Shown here: positions 18,597 to 27,222 of the stretch, piece after piece | Numbering within the stretch: position 1 is the first letter of the stretch | Layout of the letters: the number at the start of each line of letters is the position of its first letter | From: an uncultured Ferrimonas sp. | GTDB taxonomy: Bacteria > Pseudomonadota > Gammaproteobacteria > Enterobacterales > Shewanellaceae | Assembly: GCF_947489035.1 (NCBI RefSeq) | Contig: NZ_CANLCI010000003.1 | Coordinates: forward strand, 1-64,000 | Reading direction: 5' to 3' | Length of the DNA stretch: 64,000 nucleotides | Program-made: the position numbers and the translations under genes | The notes under the pieces: model-generated | The model's input: only the letters and a program-made list of their open reading frames with translations | The model's database searches: none | What the model was told of the DNA's origin: nothing

Positions 18597-19181
18597 ATGC
18601 GCCTAACCGATTCAGAGATCATTGAACACCTAGACCTCGGGAAAATAGTGGTTGAGCCGCGCCCCGCTGATGACAAAATCAGCGGCGTGAGCTTAGACGT
18701 TTCCTTGGGCAATAAATTTCGTGTGTTTAAAGATCACACCGCGTCGCACATCGATCTTTCCGGCCCCCGGGAAACCGTGCAAGCGCAATTGAATCAGGTA
18801 ATGAGCGACGAGTTGGTGATTGGTGATGAGCAGCAGTTTTTTCTCCATCCGGGGGAATTGGCGCTGGGGATCACTCATGAAGCGGTTACCTTGCCGGCCA
18901 ACATTGTTGGTTGGTTGGATGGCCGTTCATCCTTAGCCCGTTTAGGGCTGATGGTGCACGTCACCGCGCACCGGATCGATCCCGGCTGGTCTGGTAACAT
19001 CGTGTTGGAGTTTTTCAACAGCGGTAAATTACCGTTGGCGTTAAGCCCACGGATGGCCATTGGCGCGTTAAACTTTGAACAGTTAAGCCGCGATTGCGCT
19101 CGCCCGTACAATGCTCGCTCTGATGCCAAGTACCGTGGTCAGACTGGCGCGGTAGCAAGCCGGATCAGCCAGGACGACTGA
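18597..19181 (+). CDS. dcd: dCTP deaminase
   Basis: The 194-residue protein converts dCTP to dUTP, the main route to dTMP in enteric-type bacteria. It has the family start [13 protein letters not shown], the catalytic segment [10 protein letters not shown] (about 110) and [12 protein letters not shown] (about 131-142). Its TGA overlaps the ATG of pabC by one base. Placing it upstream of tmk puts two steps of thymidine nucleotide supply on one transcript. Confidence 0.97.
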   Translation: MRLTDSEIIEHLDLGKIVVEPRPADDKISGVSLDVSLGNKFRVFKDHTASHIDLSGPRETVQAQLNQVMSDELVIGDEQQFFLHPGELALGITHEAVTLPANIVGWLDGRSSLARLGLMVHVTAHRIDPGWSGNIVLEFFNSGKLPLALSPRMAIGALNFEQLSRDCARPYNARSDAKYRGQTGAVASRISQDD

Positions 19182-19981
19182 TGACGTTTTGGCTTAATGG
19201 CACGCCAGCGACAGACATATCGCTGGCGGACCGAGGCCTGACCCTAGGCGACGGTCACTTCACCACCATCCTTGTTAACAACGGCCACCTGCATTTGTGG
19301 CCGTTGCATCGTCAGCGCCTGCAACAGGCCAATCTTGCCTTAGGCTTTCTTGATCCCGATTGGCCAGCCCTTGAATCGCAATTAGCGGATATCGCTCAGC
19401 AAGCCCAAAGGGGCTGTGTGCGGATCAGCTTTACCCGTGGTGCGTCTGGTCGCGGCTATCAAGGCCAATGGCAGGTAACCCCCAACTGCATCATTCAACT
19501 CAGCCCGCTGCCAGCACATTATTCCGTGTGGCAACAGCAGGGAATTGAGGTCATGGTTGCTGATGTGACCTTGCCGTTTGGCGGACCGCTGGTGGGGATC
19601 AAAACCCTTGGCAGAGCCGAACAAGTGCTGATCAAACAATCGTTGAGCAACACCGATTGCGACGATCTGCTGTTGCTGGATCCCTTTGCTAATGTGATTG
19701 AAGCGAGCGCCGGAAACCTGTTTGTGCTGATTGATGGCGTGGTTGTTACCCCGCAGCTCAGTTACAGCGGCATTGCTGGGGTAATGCGGCAGCAACTCAT
19801 TACTGCCGTGGTGCAGCTGGGCTACCCAGTGCAAGTGCGACCGTTGCATCTTGCCGAGTTAGCTCAGGCGCAGCAAGGCGTTATCAGCAACTGTTTGATG
19901 GGCGCAGTGCCGATTAAACAGATTGACGGTAAACCAATGGATTCAATGGATTTGGCGCATTCGCTGCAGGAACAATTATGA
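19181..19981 (+). CDS. pabC: Aminodeoxychorismate lyase
   Basis: The 266-residue PLP enzyme releases p-aminobenzoate from aminodeoxychorismate for folate synthesis. It shows fold-type IV features: DRGLTLGDGHFTT at the N-terminus, the PLP lysine in GIKTLGRAEQ (about 140), and EASAGNLFV (about 173). It is translationally coupled to both neighbours through a one-base overlap with dcd and a 4-base overlap with mltG. Confidence 0.93.
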   Translation: MTFWLNGTPATDISLADRGLTLGDGHFTTILVNNGHLHLWPLHRQRLQQANLALGFLDPDWPALESQLADIAQQAQRGCVRISFTRGASGRGYQGQWQVTPNCIIQLSPLPAHYSVWQQQGIEVMVADVTLPFGGPLVGIKTLGRAEQVLIKQSLSNTDCDDLLLLDPFANVIEASAGNLFVLIDGVVVTPQLSYSGIAGVMRQQLITAVVQLGYPVQVRPLHLAELAQAQQGVISNCLMGAVPIKQIDGKPMDSMDLAHSLQEQL

Positions 19982-20991
19982 AGCGACTGTTAACACGATT
20001 AGCGGTAGGTTTGGGGCTGGTGTTTACCATCACCGCAGCCGGTACGGTGTTTGTTTACCAGCAAAGCAAACAGGCGTTGGTCTCGCCCTTAGGCTTAACC
20101 AGCACCACCGAAGTGGTGATTAAGCCAGGGCAGAGTGTGCGTAAACTAATGCAACAGTGGCAGCAACAAGGCTGGCTGGAAACCGATCTCTGGTTGCGTT
20201 TGGCCTTAAAGGCTCGGCCAGAACTGTCCGCGCTTAAAGTGGGCACCTACCGGCTGGAGCCGGGCATGACGCCGGAACAAGCGTTTACCTTATTGGGCAG
20301 TGGCATCGAAGCGCAGTTTTCCATCACCTTGGTGGAAGGCGGCACCATCGAACAGTGGCTAACGCAAATTAGCCAACACCCTCGTTTGCGCCAAACGGTA
20401 GCCACTTCGGCTCAGTTGGCGGATAAGTTGGCACTGGATGATCAAAACCCAGAAGGCTGGTTTTATCCAGATACTTACTCGTTTACTGCGGGCAGCAGCG
20501 ATGTTGAATTGCTGACACGCGCTCACAAGCGCATGGAGCAGGCGTTAACGAAGGTGTGGGAACAGCGACAAAGCCCATTGCCGCTGGCGACCCCTTATGA
20601 ACTGCTTACCTTGGCCTCGATCATCGAAAAAGAAACCGCGGTCGCGGCTGAACGAAAACTCGTGGCTTCGGTGTTTGTTAATCGGCTGAAGCGCGGCATG
20701 CGCTTGCAGACCGATCCCACCGTGATCTACGGCTTGGGCGATGCCTATCAAGGCGACATTACCCGCAAGCATTTAAAAACGAAAACCCCATACAACACGT
20801 ATCGCATTGATGGCTTAACGCCAACGCCGATCGCCAATCCATCCTTGGCATCGCTGCAAGCCGCAGCGGATCCAGCCAGCAGCAACTATCTGTATTTTGT
20901 TGCTGACGGCAATGGCGGCCACGCTTTCAACACCAACTTGAAAGCTCACAATCGTGCGGTACGAGCTTATTTGAGAAAACAGAAACAATGA
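19978..20991 (+). CDS. mltG: Endolytic peptidoglycan transglycosylase MltG
   Basis: The 337-residue inner-membrane protein cleaves nascent glycan strands and is thought to set their length. One N-terminal membrane helix (about 7-25) anchors a periplasmic LysM-like part and the YceG catalytic domain. The catalytic Glu is in [10 protein letters not shown] (about 219), with [10 protein letters not shown] and [17 protein letters not shown] further on. Start and stop both overlap neighbours by ATGA. The order pabC-mltG-tmk-holB matches E. coli. Confidence 0.96.
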   Translation: MKRLLTRLAVGLGLVFTITAAGTVFVYQQSKQALVSPLGLTSTTEVVIKPGQSVRKLMQQWQQQGWLETDLWLRLALKARPELSALKVGTYRLEPGMTPEQAFTLLGSGIEAQFSITLVEGGTIEQWLTQISQHPRLRQTVATSAQLADKLALDDQNPEGWFYPDTYSFTAGSSDVELLTRAHKRMEQALTKVWEQRQSPLPLATPYELLTLASIIEKETAVAAERKLVASVFVNRLKRGMRLQTDPTVIYGLGDAYQGDITRKHLKTKTPYNTYRIDGLTPTPIANPSLASLQAAADPASSNYLYFVADGNGGHAFNTNLKAHNRAVRAYLRKQKQ

Positions 20992-21605
20992 ACGGCACAT
21001 ACATCGTAATTGAAGGGCTAGAAGGCGCAGGTAAAAGCAGTGCCGTGGCACTGGTGAATCGCTTCTTGGCGCAACGTTTTCCTGGGCGCGAAATCGTGAA
21101 TACGCGCGAACCGGGCGGTACGCCGTTGGCTGAAGAGATCCGCGAGATCTGGAAGCGACCTCGACCAGAAGCAATGGCACCCATTACCGAATTGCTGATG
21201 GTGTACGCTTGCCGTGCGCAACTGGTTGAGACCGTGATTAAACCAGCGCTGACACGCGGTGCAGTGGTGTTGGGCGATCGCCATAATTTAAGCTCCATTG
21301 CGTACCAAGGTGGTGGTCGTGAACTGCTGCCGCAAGTGGCGGCGCTGTCAGAGCTCACCCTTGGGCAGTTCAAACCGGATTTAACTTTATACTTAGACAT
21401 TGATCCGGCCATCGGCTTAGCCCGTGCGCGGGCGCGTGGCGAGTTAGATCGAATTGAGCAAGAACAGCTGAGTTTCTTCGAGCGAGCTCGACACTGTTAC
21501 CAAGCCGAGGCGGCAACGGATGCGCGGATCTTTACCATTGATGCCTCGGCGCCAATGGATCAGGTGCAGGCCGATATCGTTAAGGTACTGGAGCAACAAC
21601 TTTGA
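20988..21605 (+). CDS. tmk: Thymidylate kinase
   Basis: The 205-residue enzyme phosphorylates dTMP to dTDP. It contains the P-loop [10 protein letters not shown] (about 9-18), the [15 protein letters not shown] motif, [15 protein letters not shown] (about 95-109) and a lid region rich in arginine ([12 protein letters not shown]). It overlaps mltG by ATGA and holB by 4 bases. Confidence 0.97.
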   Translation: MNGTYIVIEGLEGAGKSSAVALVNRFLAQRFPGREIVNTREPGGTPLAEEIREIWKRPRPEAMAPITELLMVYACRAQLVETVIKPALTRGAVVLGDRHNLSSIAYQGGGRELLPQVAALSELTLGQFKPDLTLYLDIDPAIGLARARARGELDRIEQEQLSFFERARHCYQAEAATDARIFTIDASAPMDQVQADIVKVLEQQL

Positions 21606-22498
21606 TTAGCCGTGCCCCTTGGTTAAGCCAACCGTGGCAGCAATGGCAACAGCGGCAGCAATCGGGTCGCTTGGGGCATGCGCTGTTACTGCAGGGGCCG
21701 GAGGGCACAGGGAAGCAGCTGCTGGCCGAGAAAATTTTGGCGCAGCTACTTTGCGATAGCCAAAGTCATTGTGGGATGTGCAAAAGTTGCCAGCTGCTAA
21801 AAAGTGGTAATCATCCAGATCGGATCGACATTCACCCCGATGGCACCCAGATCAAAGTGGAAGCGATCCGTGGCCTGATCACACAACTGGAAAGCACCGC
21901 GCACCAAGGTGGTGCTCGCGTGATCACCTTACATCAGGTTGAACGGCTTAACGGGGCTGCAGCCAATGCGTTGCTCAAAACCTTAGAAGAGCCGATGCCT
22001 GGGGTTTACCTGCTGCTGTTGTGCAGTGCCCCTGAAAAGTTGCTGCCCACCATTACCAGCCGCTGCCAAAAGTTGTTGGTGCCGATGCCCAGTTGGCAGC
22101 AAACCGCCGATTACTTAGGGCCGCAAGCCCAGACATTAGGCAGTTGGCCCTATTGGCAGGCGCTTTTAGGTGGGCCGTTTGAGCTAGAAAAATGGCTTAA
22201 AAAAGAAGATGTTAACCAAGTGACTCAATGGCGTAAGAGCTGGCGAGCCAGCTTGAAAAGTGGTTTACTTGAGCCACAATTAGCAGCGGTATCTGCAGAG
22301 CAGGCACCCATGGTCTTGAAAGTCTTGTACTTTGAGTTGCTGTTTATTGGTCGAAGCCGACCGCAATGGTTAGCCAGTAACTATCATTCAGTGCAATTGG
22401 TTAGTGAAAAAATCGCTTGGTTACAACGACAAACAGGCATTAACCTAACGGCAGTACTGCAACAATTGATCACCGAGATCCGCCAACATGCGGGTTAA
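21602..22498 (+). CDS. holB: DNA polymerase III delta-prime subunit (TTG start)
   Basis: The 298-residue clamp-loader subunit has a P-loop-like [10 protein letters not shown] (about 31-40), four zinc-binding cysteines in the segment [14 protein letters not shown] (about 51-64), and the SRC-like TSRCQKLLV motif (about 151). The start is a TTG overlapping the tmk stop, with GGAG about 10 nt upstream, so expression is likely coupled to tmk. The C-terminal helical domain is less conserved. Confidence 0.94.
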   Translation: MISRAPWLSQPWQQWQQRQQSGRLGHALLLQGPEGTGKQLLAEKILAQLLCDSQSHCGMCKSCQLLKSGNHPDRIDIHPDGTQIKVEAIRGLITQLESTAHQGGARVITLHQVERLNGAAANALLKTLEEPMPGVYLLLLCSAPEKLLPTITSRCQKLLVPMPSWQQTADYLGPQAQTLGSWPYWQALLGGPFELEKWLKKEDVNQVTQWRKSWRASLKSGLLEPQLAAVSAEQAPMVLKVLYFELLFIGRSRPQWLASNYHSVQLVSEKIAWLQRQTGINLTAVLQQLITEIRQHAG

Positions 22499-22518
22499 TC
22501 GATATAACAAGGATGTTT

Positions 22519-22845
22519 ATGGTCGCGCTTGAGGCCCAGTTTGAAACCACCACCCAGCTGTACCGTGCTTATATGCCGTTTATTCGCCATGGTGGTTTGT
22601 TCTTTGTGACCAGCAAAGAGTACCAATTGGGTGAAATCATTACCGCTCGCTATCGCCTACCAGGGGATAACGAGTGGCATACCTTTGATGGTTTAGTGGT
22701 GTGGTGTAATCCGCTGGGATCACAAGGTGGCCGCCCGCCGGGTGTGGGGCTTGGTTTCCAAATCGAAAACAACCCCCATAAGGCTCGAATTGAGAAAGAG
22801 TTGGTGGGCGAAGCCGGCTCAGAACAACTGACCTCAACCATGTAA
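22519..22845 (+). CDS. pilZ: PilZ-domain protein (type IV pilus PilZ)
   Basis: A 108-residue single-domain protein with HGGLFFVTSKEYQLGE and the C-terminal PPGVGLGFQIE of PilZ. The RxxxR cyclic-di-GMP motif is not visible, as in PilZ itself, which works in type IV pilus assembly rather than as a c-di-GMP receptor. The ATG at 22519 follows AAGGA by 5 nt; an ATG 6 bp earlier overlaps that site. The holB-pilZ-tatD order is common in pilus-bearing gammaproteobacteria. Confidence 0.9.
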   Translation: MVALEAQFETTTQLYRAYMPFIRHGGLFFVTSKEYQLGEIITARYRLPGDNEWHTFDGLVVWCNPLGSQGGRPPGVGLGFQIENNPHKARIEKELVGEAGSEQLTSTM

Positions 22846-22931
22846 CACCGCTCGAATGTGCCGCTGTAACTAGATCCCCACAACGAATGCCATTACCCTG
22901 TGCCCCACTTTAGTTATTGTTGGAACTGTCT

Positions 22932-23699
22932 GTGTTAATCGATTCTCACTGCCATCTTGATCGTCTAATAGAAAACGACGATCCCGCCTCTTTGGCACCC
23001 GTATTGGCTGCGGCACAAGCCGCTGGCGTTGCAAAAATGTTGTGTGTGTCGGTCAGCCAACGGGGTTACGAGCGAATGAAGGCCGTTGCGGCTCCTTATA
23101 GCAACGTGGCGATCTCGTGTGGTGTGCACCCGCTGGATGTGAAAGACGGTTACGATAAGGCGTGGCTAGCCGAGCATGCGGCCGATCCACAGGTGGTGGC
23201 GATTGGTGAAACAGGCTTGGATTATTACTACGACAAAGACAACGTAGAGCAGCAACGACAAGCCTTTATCGATCATATCGAGATTGCTCAAGCGCTGAAT
23301 AAGCCGGTGATCATCCACACTCGTGAAGCCAAGCAAGATACTCTGGATATTTTGCGCGAACATGGCCCCGTTAATGGGGTATTGCATTGCTTTACCGAAG
23401 ATTGGCCAATGGCAAAAGCGGCAATTGAACTGGGGATGTACATCTCTATTTCAGGGATCGTTACTTTTCGCAATGCCGAGCAGATCCGCGATGTGGTGAG
23501 AAACATGCCGCTGGATCGGTTGCTGGTTGAAACAGACTCGCCATACTTGGCTCCGGTGCCGTACCGCGGTAAAACCAATCAGCCAGCTTACGTGCGTGAA
23601 GTGGCGCAATTTGTCGCCGATTTAAAGCAGATCCGCTACCAAGAGCTGTGCCAGATCACCAGCGATAACTACCATCGTTTGTTTCCGCTCGCCCGCTAA
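22932..23699 (+). CDS. ycfH: TatD family metal-dependent hydrolase (YcfH-like)
   Basis: A TIM-barrel metallohydrolase of 255 residues with DSHCHLD at the N-terminus (about 4-10), IGETGLDYYYDKDN (about 92), IIHTREA, LHCFTED and the final ETDSPYLAPVPYRGK (about 202). TatD proteins act as 3'-5' DNases or D-aminoacyl hydrolases; the true substrate of YcfH is unclear. The GTG at 22932 gives the family N-terminus; a TTG at 22917 is also in frame. It ends the udk-to-ycfH run and is followed by hairpins. Confidence 0.92.
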   Translation: MLIDSHCHLDRLIENDDPASLAPVLAAAQAAGVAKMLCVSVSQRGYERMKAVAAPYSNVAISCGVHPLDVKDGYDKAWLAEHAADPQVVAIGETGLDYYYDKDNVEQQRQAFIDHIEIAQALNKPVIIHTREAKQDTLDILREHGPVNGVLHCFTEDWPMAKAAIELGMYISISGIVTFRNAEQIRDVVRNMPLDRLLVETDSPYLAPVPYRGKTNQPAYVREVAQFVADLKQIRYQELCQITSDNYHRLFPLAR

Positions 23700-23715
23700 T
23701 GGCAGTTTGCAAGGC

Positions 23716-23753
23716 AAAAAAAAGCCCGCAACTATTCCGGTTGTCGCAGGCTT
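23716..23753 (-). terminator. Imperfect terminator-like hairpin with U8 on the minus strand
   Basis: On the minus strand a GC-rich imperfect stem (AAGCCTGCGAC... / ...GTTGCGGGCT) is followed by eight U. No coding gene directly precedes it on that strand, because the YccT-like gene already has a terminator at 23820-23848. It may therefore end a short unannotated RNA. Confidence 0.55.
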
Positions 23754-23819
23754 AGGGGAACTTTGAGATGAAGTTTTCTCACACAAGGTGATAGCAAATA
23801 AGCTTAGTTTGCTTTTACC

Positions 23820-23848
23820 AAAATAGGGGGCCAACGCCCCCTATTTTT
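23820..23848. terminator. Bidirectional terminator between ycfH and the YccT-like gene
   Basis: A perfect 12-bp stem AAAATAGGGGGC/GCCCCCTATTTT with a 4-nt loop, flanked by A and T runs. It serves the convergent genes ycfH (plus) and the DUF2057 gene (minus). Confidence 0.93.
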
Positions 23849-23888
23849 ATTGCAGCAGATTTTGCAGCCCGCAGAACATTGGTTGTAA

Positions 23889-24314
23889 CTAGCGGTAATT
23901 GGATAGTATCTCCGTTAACAGCTGCTCTTTTGACCAGTAGCCATGCTGTATCTCTTGCTGACTTTGATCGGTTAAGATGAAGGTTGGTGCATCAGCAAAG
24001 TGCTGGGCATCAACAATGTCAAAGCGTTGGGAGCCGGCTGCAAAGAGACGATAACTTTGCTGTTTAACGGCATCAAACTTGATGATCTGCACGCCAGAGC
24101 GGATCAGTTCATGATCTTCCGATGAATAATCAAACAACTCTTCGTAGCGAATAAACAGCACCTGAGGACCGGCTTGCAGATCCAAGCTTTGTTGATACGC
24201 CGGTACATCCATGCCGTTGTGGCTAAGTACCCGAACATTGGGGGCGATCTGCAGTTGTTCAGCAAAGGCTAACGACGCAAAGAGCAGGGGCAGAGCGGTG
24301 ATGATCAGTTTCAT
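23889..24314 (-). CDS. YccT/DUF2057-like exported protein
   Basis: A 141-residue protein with a signal peptide (cleavage after LAFA, about residue 18). The mature part contains PQVLFIRYEELFDYSSEDHELIRSG (from about 48), the signature I know from DUF2057, a periplasmic family that includes the curli inhibitor YccT. The ATG at 24314 has GAGGA 7 nt upstream; the open frame continues to 24404 without a site. Standalone gene. The assignment rests on one conserved block. Confidence 0.7.
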   Translation of the reverse strand: MKLIITALPLLFASLAFAEQLQIAPNVRVLSHNGMDVPAYQQSLDLQAGPQVLFIRYEELFDYSSEDHELIRSGVQIIKFDAVKQQSYRLFAAGSQRFDIVDAQHFADAPTFILTDQSQQEIQHGYWSKEQLLTEILSNYR

Positions 24315-24507
24315 GTGCGGATCCTCGTTACAGCATCGAAAATGAATACCTATAACAAGACCGCCCAAGAGGGTAATGTCGTTCACTGTGCGAGTGAAAA
24401 TCAATCGATTCGAAGCTGGGTGCGGCAGTTAAAATGCAATCGACACAACCTCAAAGGGTTAAGCCGCAGCTTAACCCTAAATTAAAACTGGCTGATTATT
24501 CTCAGTA

Positions 24508-25920
24508 TCAGTAGTGGCTGATCTTATCTCGCACTAATTCTCGTGGCAGGCCATTCTTCAAACGGCTGTTGATCCATTTCGCCAGTCCCAGTGGTGTGCC
24601 ATCCAAACAGACAATTACTTCACCTTTACCGCCATTTTCCCCCATAGCGACATCGCGGCCCATTAAGTATTGTTCCGCTTGCTGTAGATCCAGCGCCACC
24701 ATACGGGCCGGATCTACAGGCAGGCTGATGGCCGCTTGGTGGGTGGTACGAAAGCCTTTTTTGTGCACATCGGCCAGCTTAATACCTAAGCGCTGCAAAC
24801 GAATTTTGTCCAGATAGTGCATTAACGGTTTAGGGAAATACCAGAGCTCGGCATCCCGCGCCATTACCACACCGTCATCGCCAAGGCTAAGCCCCAGCTG
24901 CTGTTCAAGGTAGGTGCTGATCTCGGTGGCCACTTCAGGCTTCGCGGGTTTGAAGGGGAAGTTACCCAAGCGTGGTTTGATGTAGGTGCTGTCGATGCTG
25001 CCGGTTTTACGGATCGCAGCAACAAAGAAGCCTTCTGAATCATAGATCTGCGGCCAAATATGCAAAAAACCTTCGGGGCTGCAAGAGTCAGCAGCACCGG
25101 GGAACAGCTGCGCCAGCGATAAGAATTCGACTTGCTCAGGGTATTGTTGTTGCAAGTAATGACAGACATCGTGGTTTTCTTGGCGGTTGAGGGTGCAGGT
25201 GGAATAGACCATTACGCCGCCGGGCTTTAGCGCGGCAAAAGCCGATTCCATCAATCCCTTTTGTACCGTGGCGATCTCGTCAATTGAAGCGAGGCTCCAG
25301 TTTCGCATCGCGTCCGGATCTTTTCGCACCGTGCCTTCGCCACCGCAGGGAGCATCCAGCAAGATGGCATCAAACTGCTCCGGTAGGGTTGGGCCAAATA
25401 CATGACCATCAAAATGGGTTAACGCCACATTGCGAACCCCAAGGCGTTGCAAGTTGGCGTGTAATACCTTTACCCGTGAAGCCGAGTATTCATTGGCCAC
25501 CAATAGGCCTTTGTTTTCCATCAGTGCGGCGATCTGAGAGGTCTTTGACCCCGGTGCCGAAGCCACATCCAGCACTTGCTCCGGTTGGTTGGCCATCTGA
25601 AACAGCGCAAACGGAGGCATCATCGACGACGCTTCTTGGATATAAAACAAACCCGCAAGATGTTCCGGGATGTTGCCTAAGGCCTTTTCATCCTGCTCGC
25701 CATCCAGCCAAAACCCTTCTTGGCACCATGGTACCGGCGTTAGCTTCCAGCCTTTCTCGGTCATGCGTTGGTGAAATTCAGCCACGCTAATTTTAAGGGT
25801 GTTAACTCGAATTGAGCGACGCAGCGGTTGCTCGCTGTACCGAATAAAGTCATCAAGGGTAAGATGGGTGGGCATCTGTTGCTCGATCAAATCGAGAAAT
25901 GCCTGAGGAAACTGGACCAT
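24508..25920 (-). CDS. rsmF: 16S rRNA m5C1407 methyltransferase
   Basis: The 470-residue enzyme methylates C1407 of 16S rRNA with SAM. It has the NSUN-type core: SAM site DVASAPGSKTSQIAAL (about 117), motif IV DAPCGGEGT (about 188) and the catalytic cysteine in YSTCTLNRQENHDV (about 240). A C-terminal PUA-like domain follows, as in E. coli RsmF (YebU). It is near letB as in E. coli, but one plus-strand gene lies between. Divergent from that gene with 63 bp between starts. Confidence 0.95.
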   Translation of the reverse strand: MVQFPQAFLDLIEQQMPTHLTLDDFIRYSEQPLRRSIRVNTLKISVAEFHQRMTEKGWKLTPVPWCQEGFWLDGEQDEKALGNIPEHLAGLFYIQEASSMMPPFALFQMANQPEQVLDVASAPGSKTSQIAALMENKGLLVANEYSASRVKVLHANLQRLGVRNVALTHFDGHVFGPTLPEQFDAILLDAPCGGEGTVRKDPDAMRNWSLASIDEIATVQKGLMESAFAALKPGGVMVYSTCTLNRQENHDVCHYLQQQYPEQVEFLSLAQLFPGAADSCSPEGFLHIWPQIYDSEGFFVAAIRKTGSIDSTYIKPRLGNFPFKPAKPEVATEISTYLEQQLGLSLGDDGVVMARDAELWYFPKPLMHYLDKIRLQRLGIKLADVHKKGFRTTHQAAISLPVDPARMVALDLQQAEQYLMGRDVAMGENGGKGEVIVCLDGTPLGLAKWINSRLKNGLPRELVRDKISHY

Positions 25921-25983
25921 AGCGTGGTTCCTGCGGGAAAAAAACGGCGCAAACTATACCATAGCCAAGCGAAGGAGAGCAGG

Positions 25984-27213
25984 GTGTTAAATCGTCTTTG
26001 GGGGGCGCTGTTTTTATTATCAGCGTTAGCCTGTGTTTGGCAGTGGCTTTGGTTGGGAAACGACCAGATCTTTGCCCTGTGGTTAACGCAGTTATTCGAC
26101 ATGGCTAAGCTGGCGATTGATATTGCCATTGGTCTGGCGGGCATGATGGCGATGTGGCTAGGGTTGTTGGCCATTGGCGAGCGCGCCGGTTTGATTAAGT
26201 TGTTATCCAAAGCCCTAGCGCCACTGTTTAGTCGCTTAATGCCCGATGTTCCCCGTGGCGATCCGGCCTTGGGTTCGATCACGATGAACATGGCGGCTAA
26301 CGCCTTAGGCATGGATAACGCCGCCACTCCCATTGGGATCCGAGCGATGGAGCAGTTGCAGCGGTTAAACCCAACACCTGCCATCGCCACCAATGCCCAA
26401 ATTCTTTTTTTGGTGTTGAACACCTCGTCGGTAACGCTGTTTCCAATGGCGGTGCTGCTCTATCGTGCCCAACAGGGCTCGGCCGCGCCCGCAGAGGTGT
26501 TCATTCCTATCCTCTTGGCCACTTGCGCCTCAACGGTGGTTGGCTTGCTTACCGTGTGTTTAGTGCAGCGCATTAAGTTGTGGGACAGTGTGTTATTGGC
26601 ATGGTTTGGCGCGATGATGGCGCTGCTGGTTAGCGTGGTGGTGATGCTGGCAGGCTACAGCACGGAGCAACTGCAACAGGGCTCCTCTTTGTGGGGCAAT
26701 TTGAGTATTTTCGCGCTGATCATCACCATCATCGCGGTAGGGTTTTGGCAAAAGTTGCCGCTGTTTGAGCTATTTGTTGATGGCGCCAAGCAGGGGTTAA
26801 CAACCACGGTGCAGATCGTACCGTTTCTGGTGGCGATGCTGTTGGCGATTGCGAGTTTACGCGCATCTGGCGTATTGGATGGCGTGCTCTACGGCGTGCG
26901 CTGGTTGGTGGAAGCGGTGGGCTGGGACAGTCGCTTTGTGGATGCGTTACCAACGGGCCTGATGAAGCCCTTTAGTGGCAGCGGTGCCCGCGCGATGATG
27001 CTCGAAACCATGAACAGCCACGGCGTAGATTCTTTTGCGGGCCGATTGGCAGCGGTGATGCAGGGGTCGACAGAAACCACTTTATACGTACTGGCGGTTT
27101 ACTTCGGCGCGGTCAAGATCCGCGATGGCCGGTACGCCTTAAGCTGTGGCTTGGCGGCGGATCTGGCTGGGATCTGCGCCGCCATTGCGGTTAGTTACTG
27201 GTTCTTCGGTTAA
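25984..27213 (+). CDS. SpmA-SpmB-like fused nucleoside-recognition (Gate) membrane protein
   Basis: The 409-residue integral membrane protein joins two Gate-domain halves. The first, residues about 40-140, has NMAANALGMDNAATPIGI as in spore maturation protein A. The second, residues about 250-409, has LPTGLMKPFSGSGARAMM and MQGSTETTLYVLAVYFGAV as in SpmB. The family is thought to form transporters, but the substrate is unknown; this bacterium would not sporulate. The GTG at 25984 has AAGGAG 6 nt upstream; the longer open frame runs into rsmF on the other strand. Confidence 0.85.
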   Translation: MLNRLWGALFLLSALACVWQWLWLGNDQIFALWLTQLFDMAKLAIDIAIGLAGMMAMWLGLLAIGERAGLIKLLSKALAPLFSRLMPDVPRGDPALGSITMNMAANALGMDNAATPIGIRAMEQLQRLNPTPAIATNAQILFLVLNTSSVTLFPMAVLLYRAQQGSAAPAEVFIPILLATCASTVVGLLTVCLVQRIKLWDSVLLAWFGAMMALLVSVVVMLAGYSTEQLQQGSSLWGNLSIFALIITIIAVGFWQKLPLFELFVDGAKQGLTTTVQIVPFLVAMLLAIASLRASGVLDGVLYGVRWLVEAVGWDSRFVDALPTGLMKPFSGSGARAMMLETMNSHGVDSFAGRLAAVMQGSTETTLYVLAVYFGAVKIRDGRYALSCGLAADLAGICAAIAVSYWFFG

Positions 27214-27222
27214 CGAGTGCGA

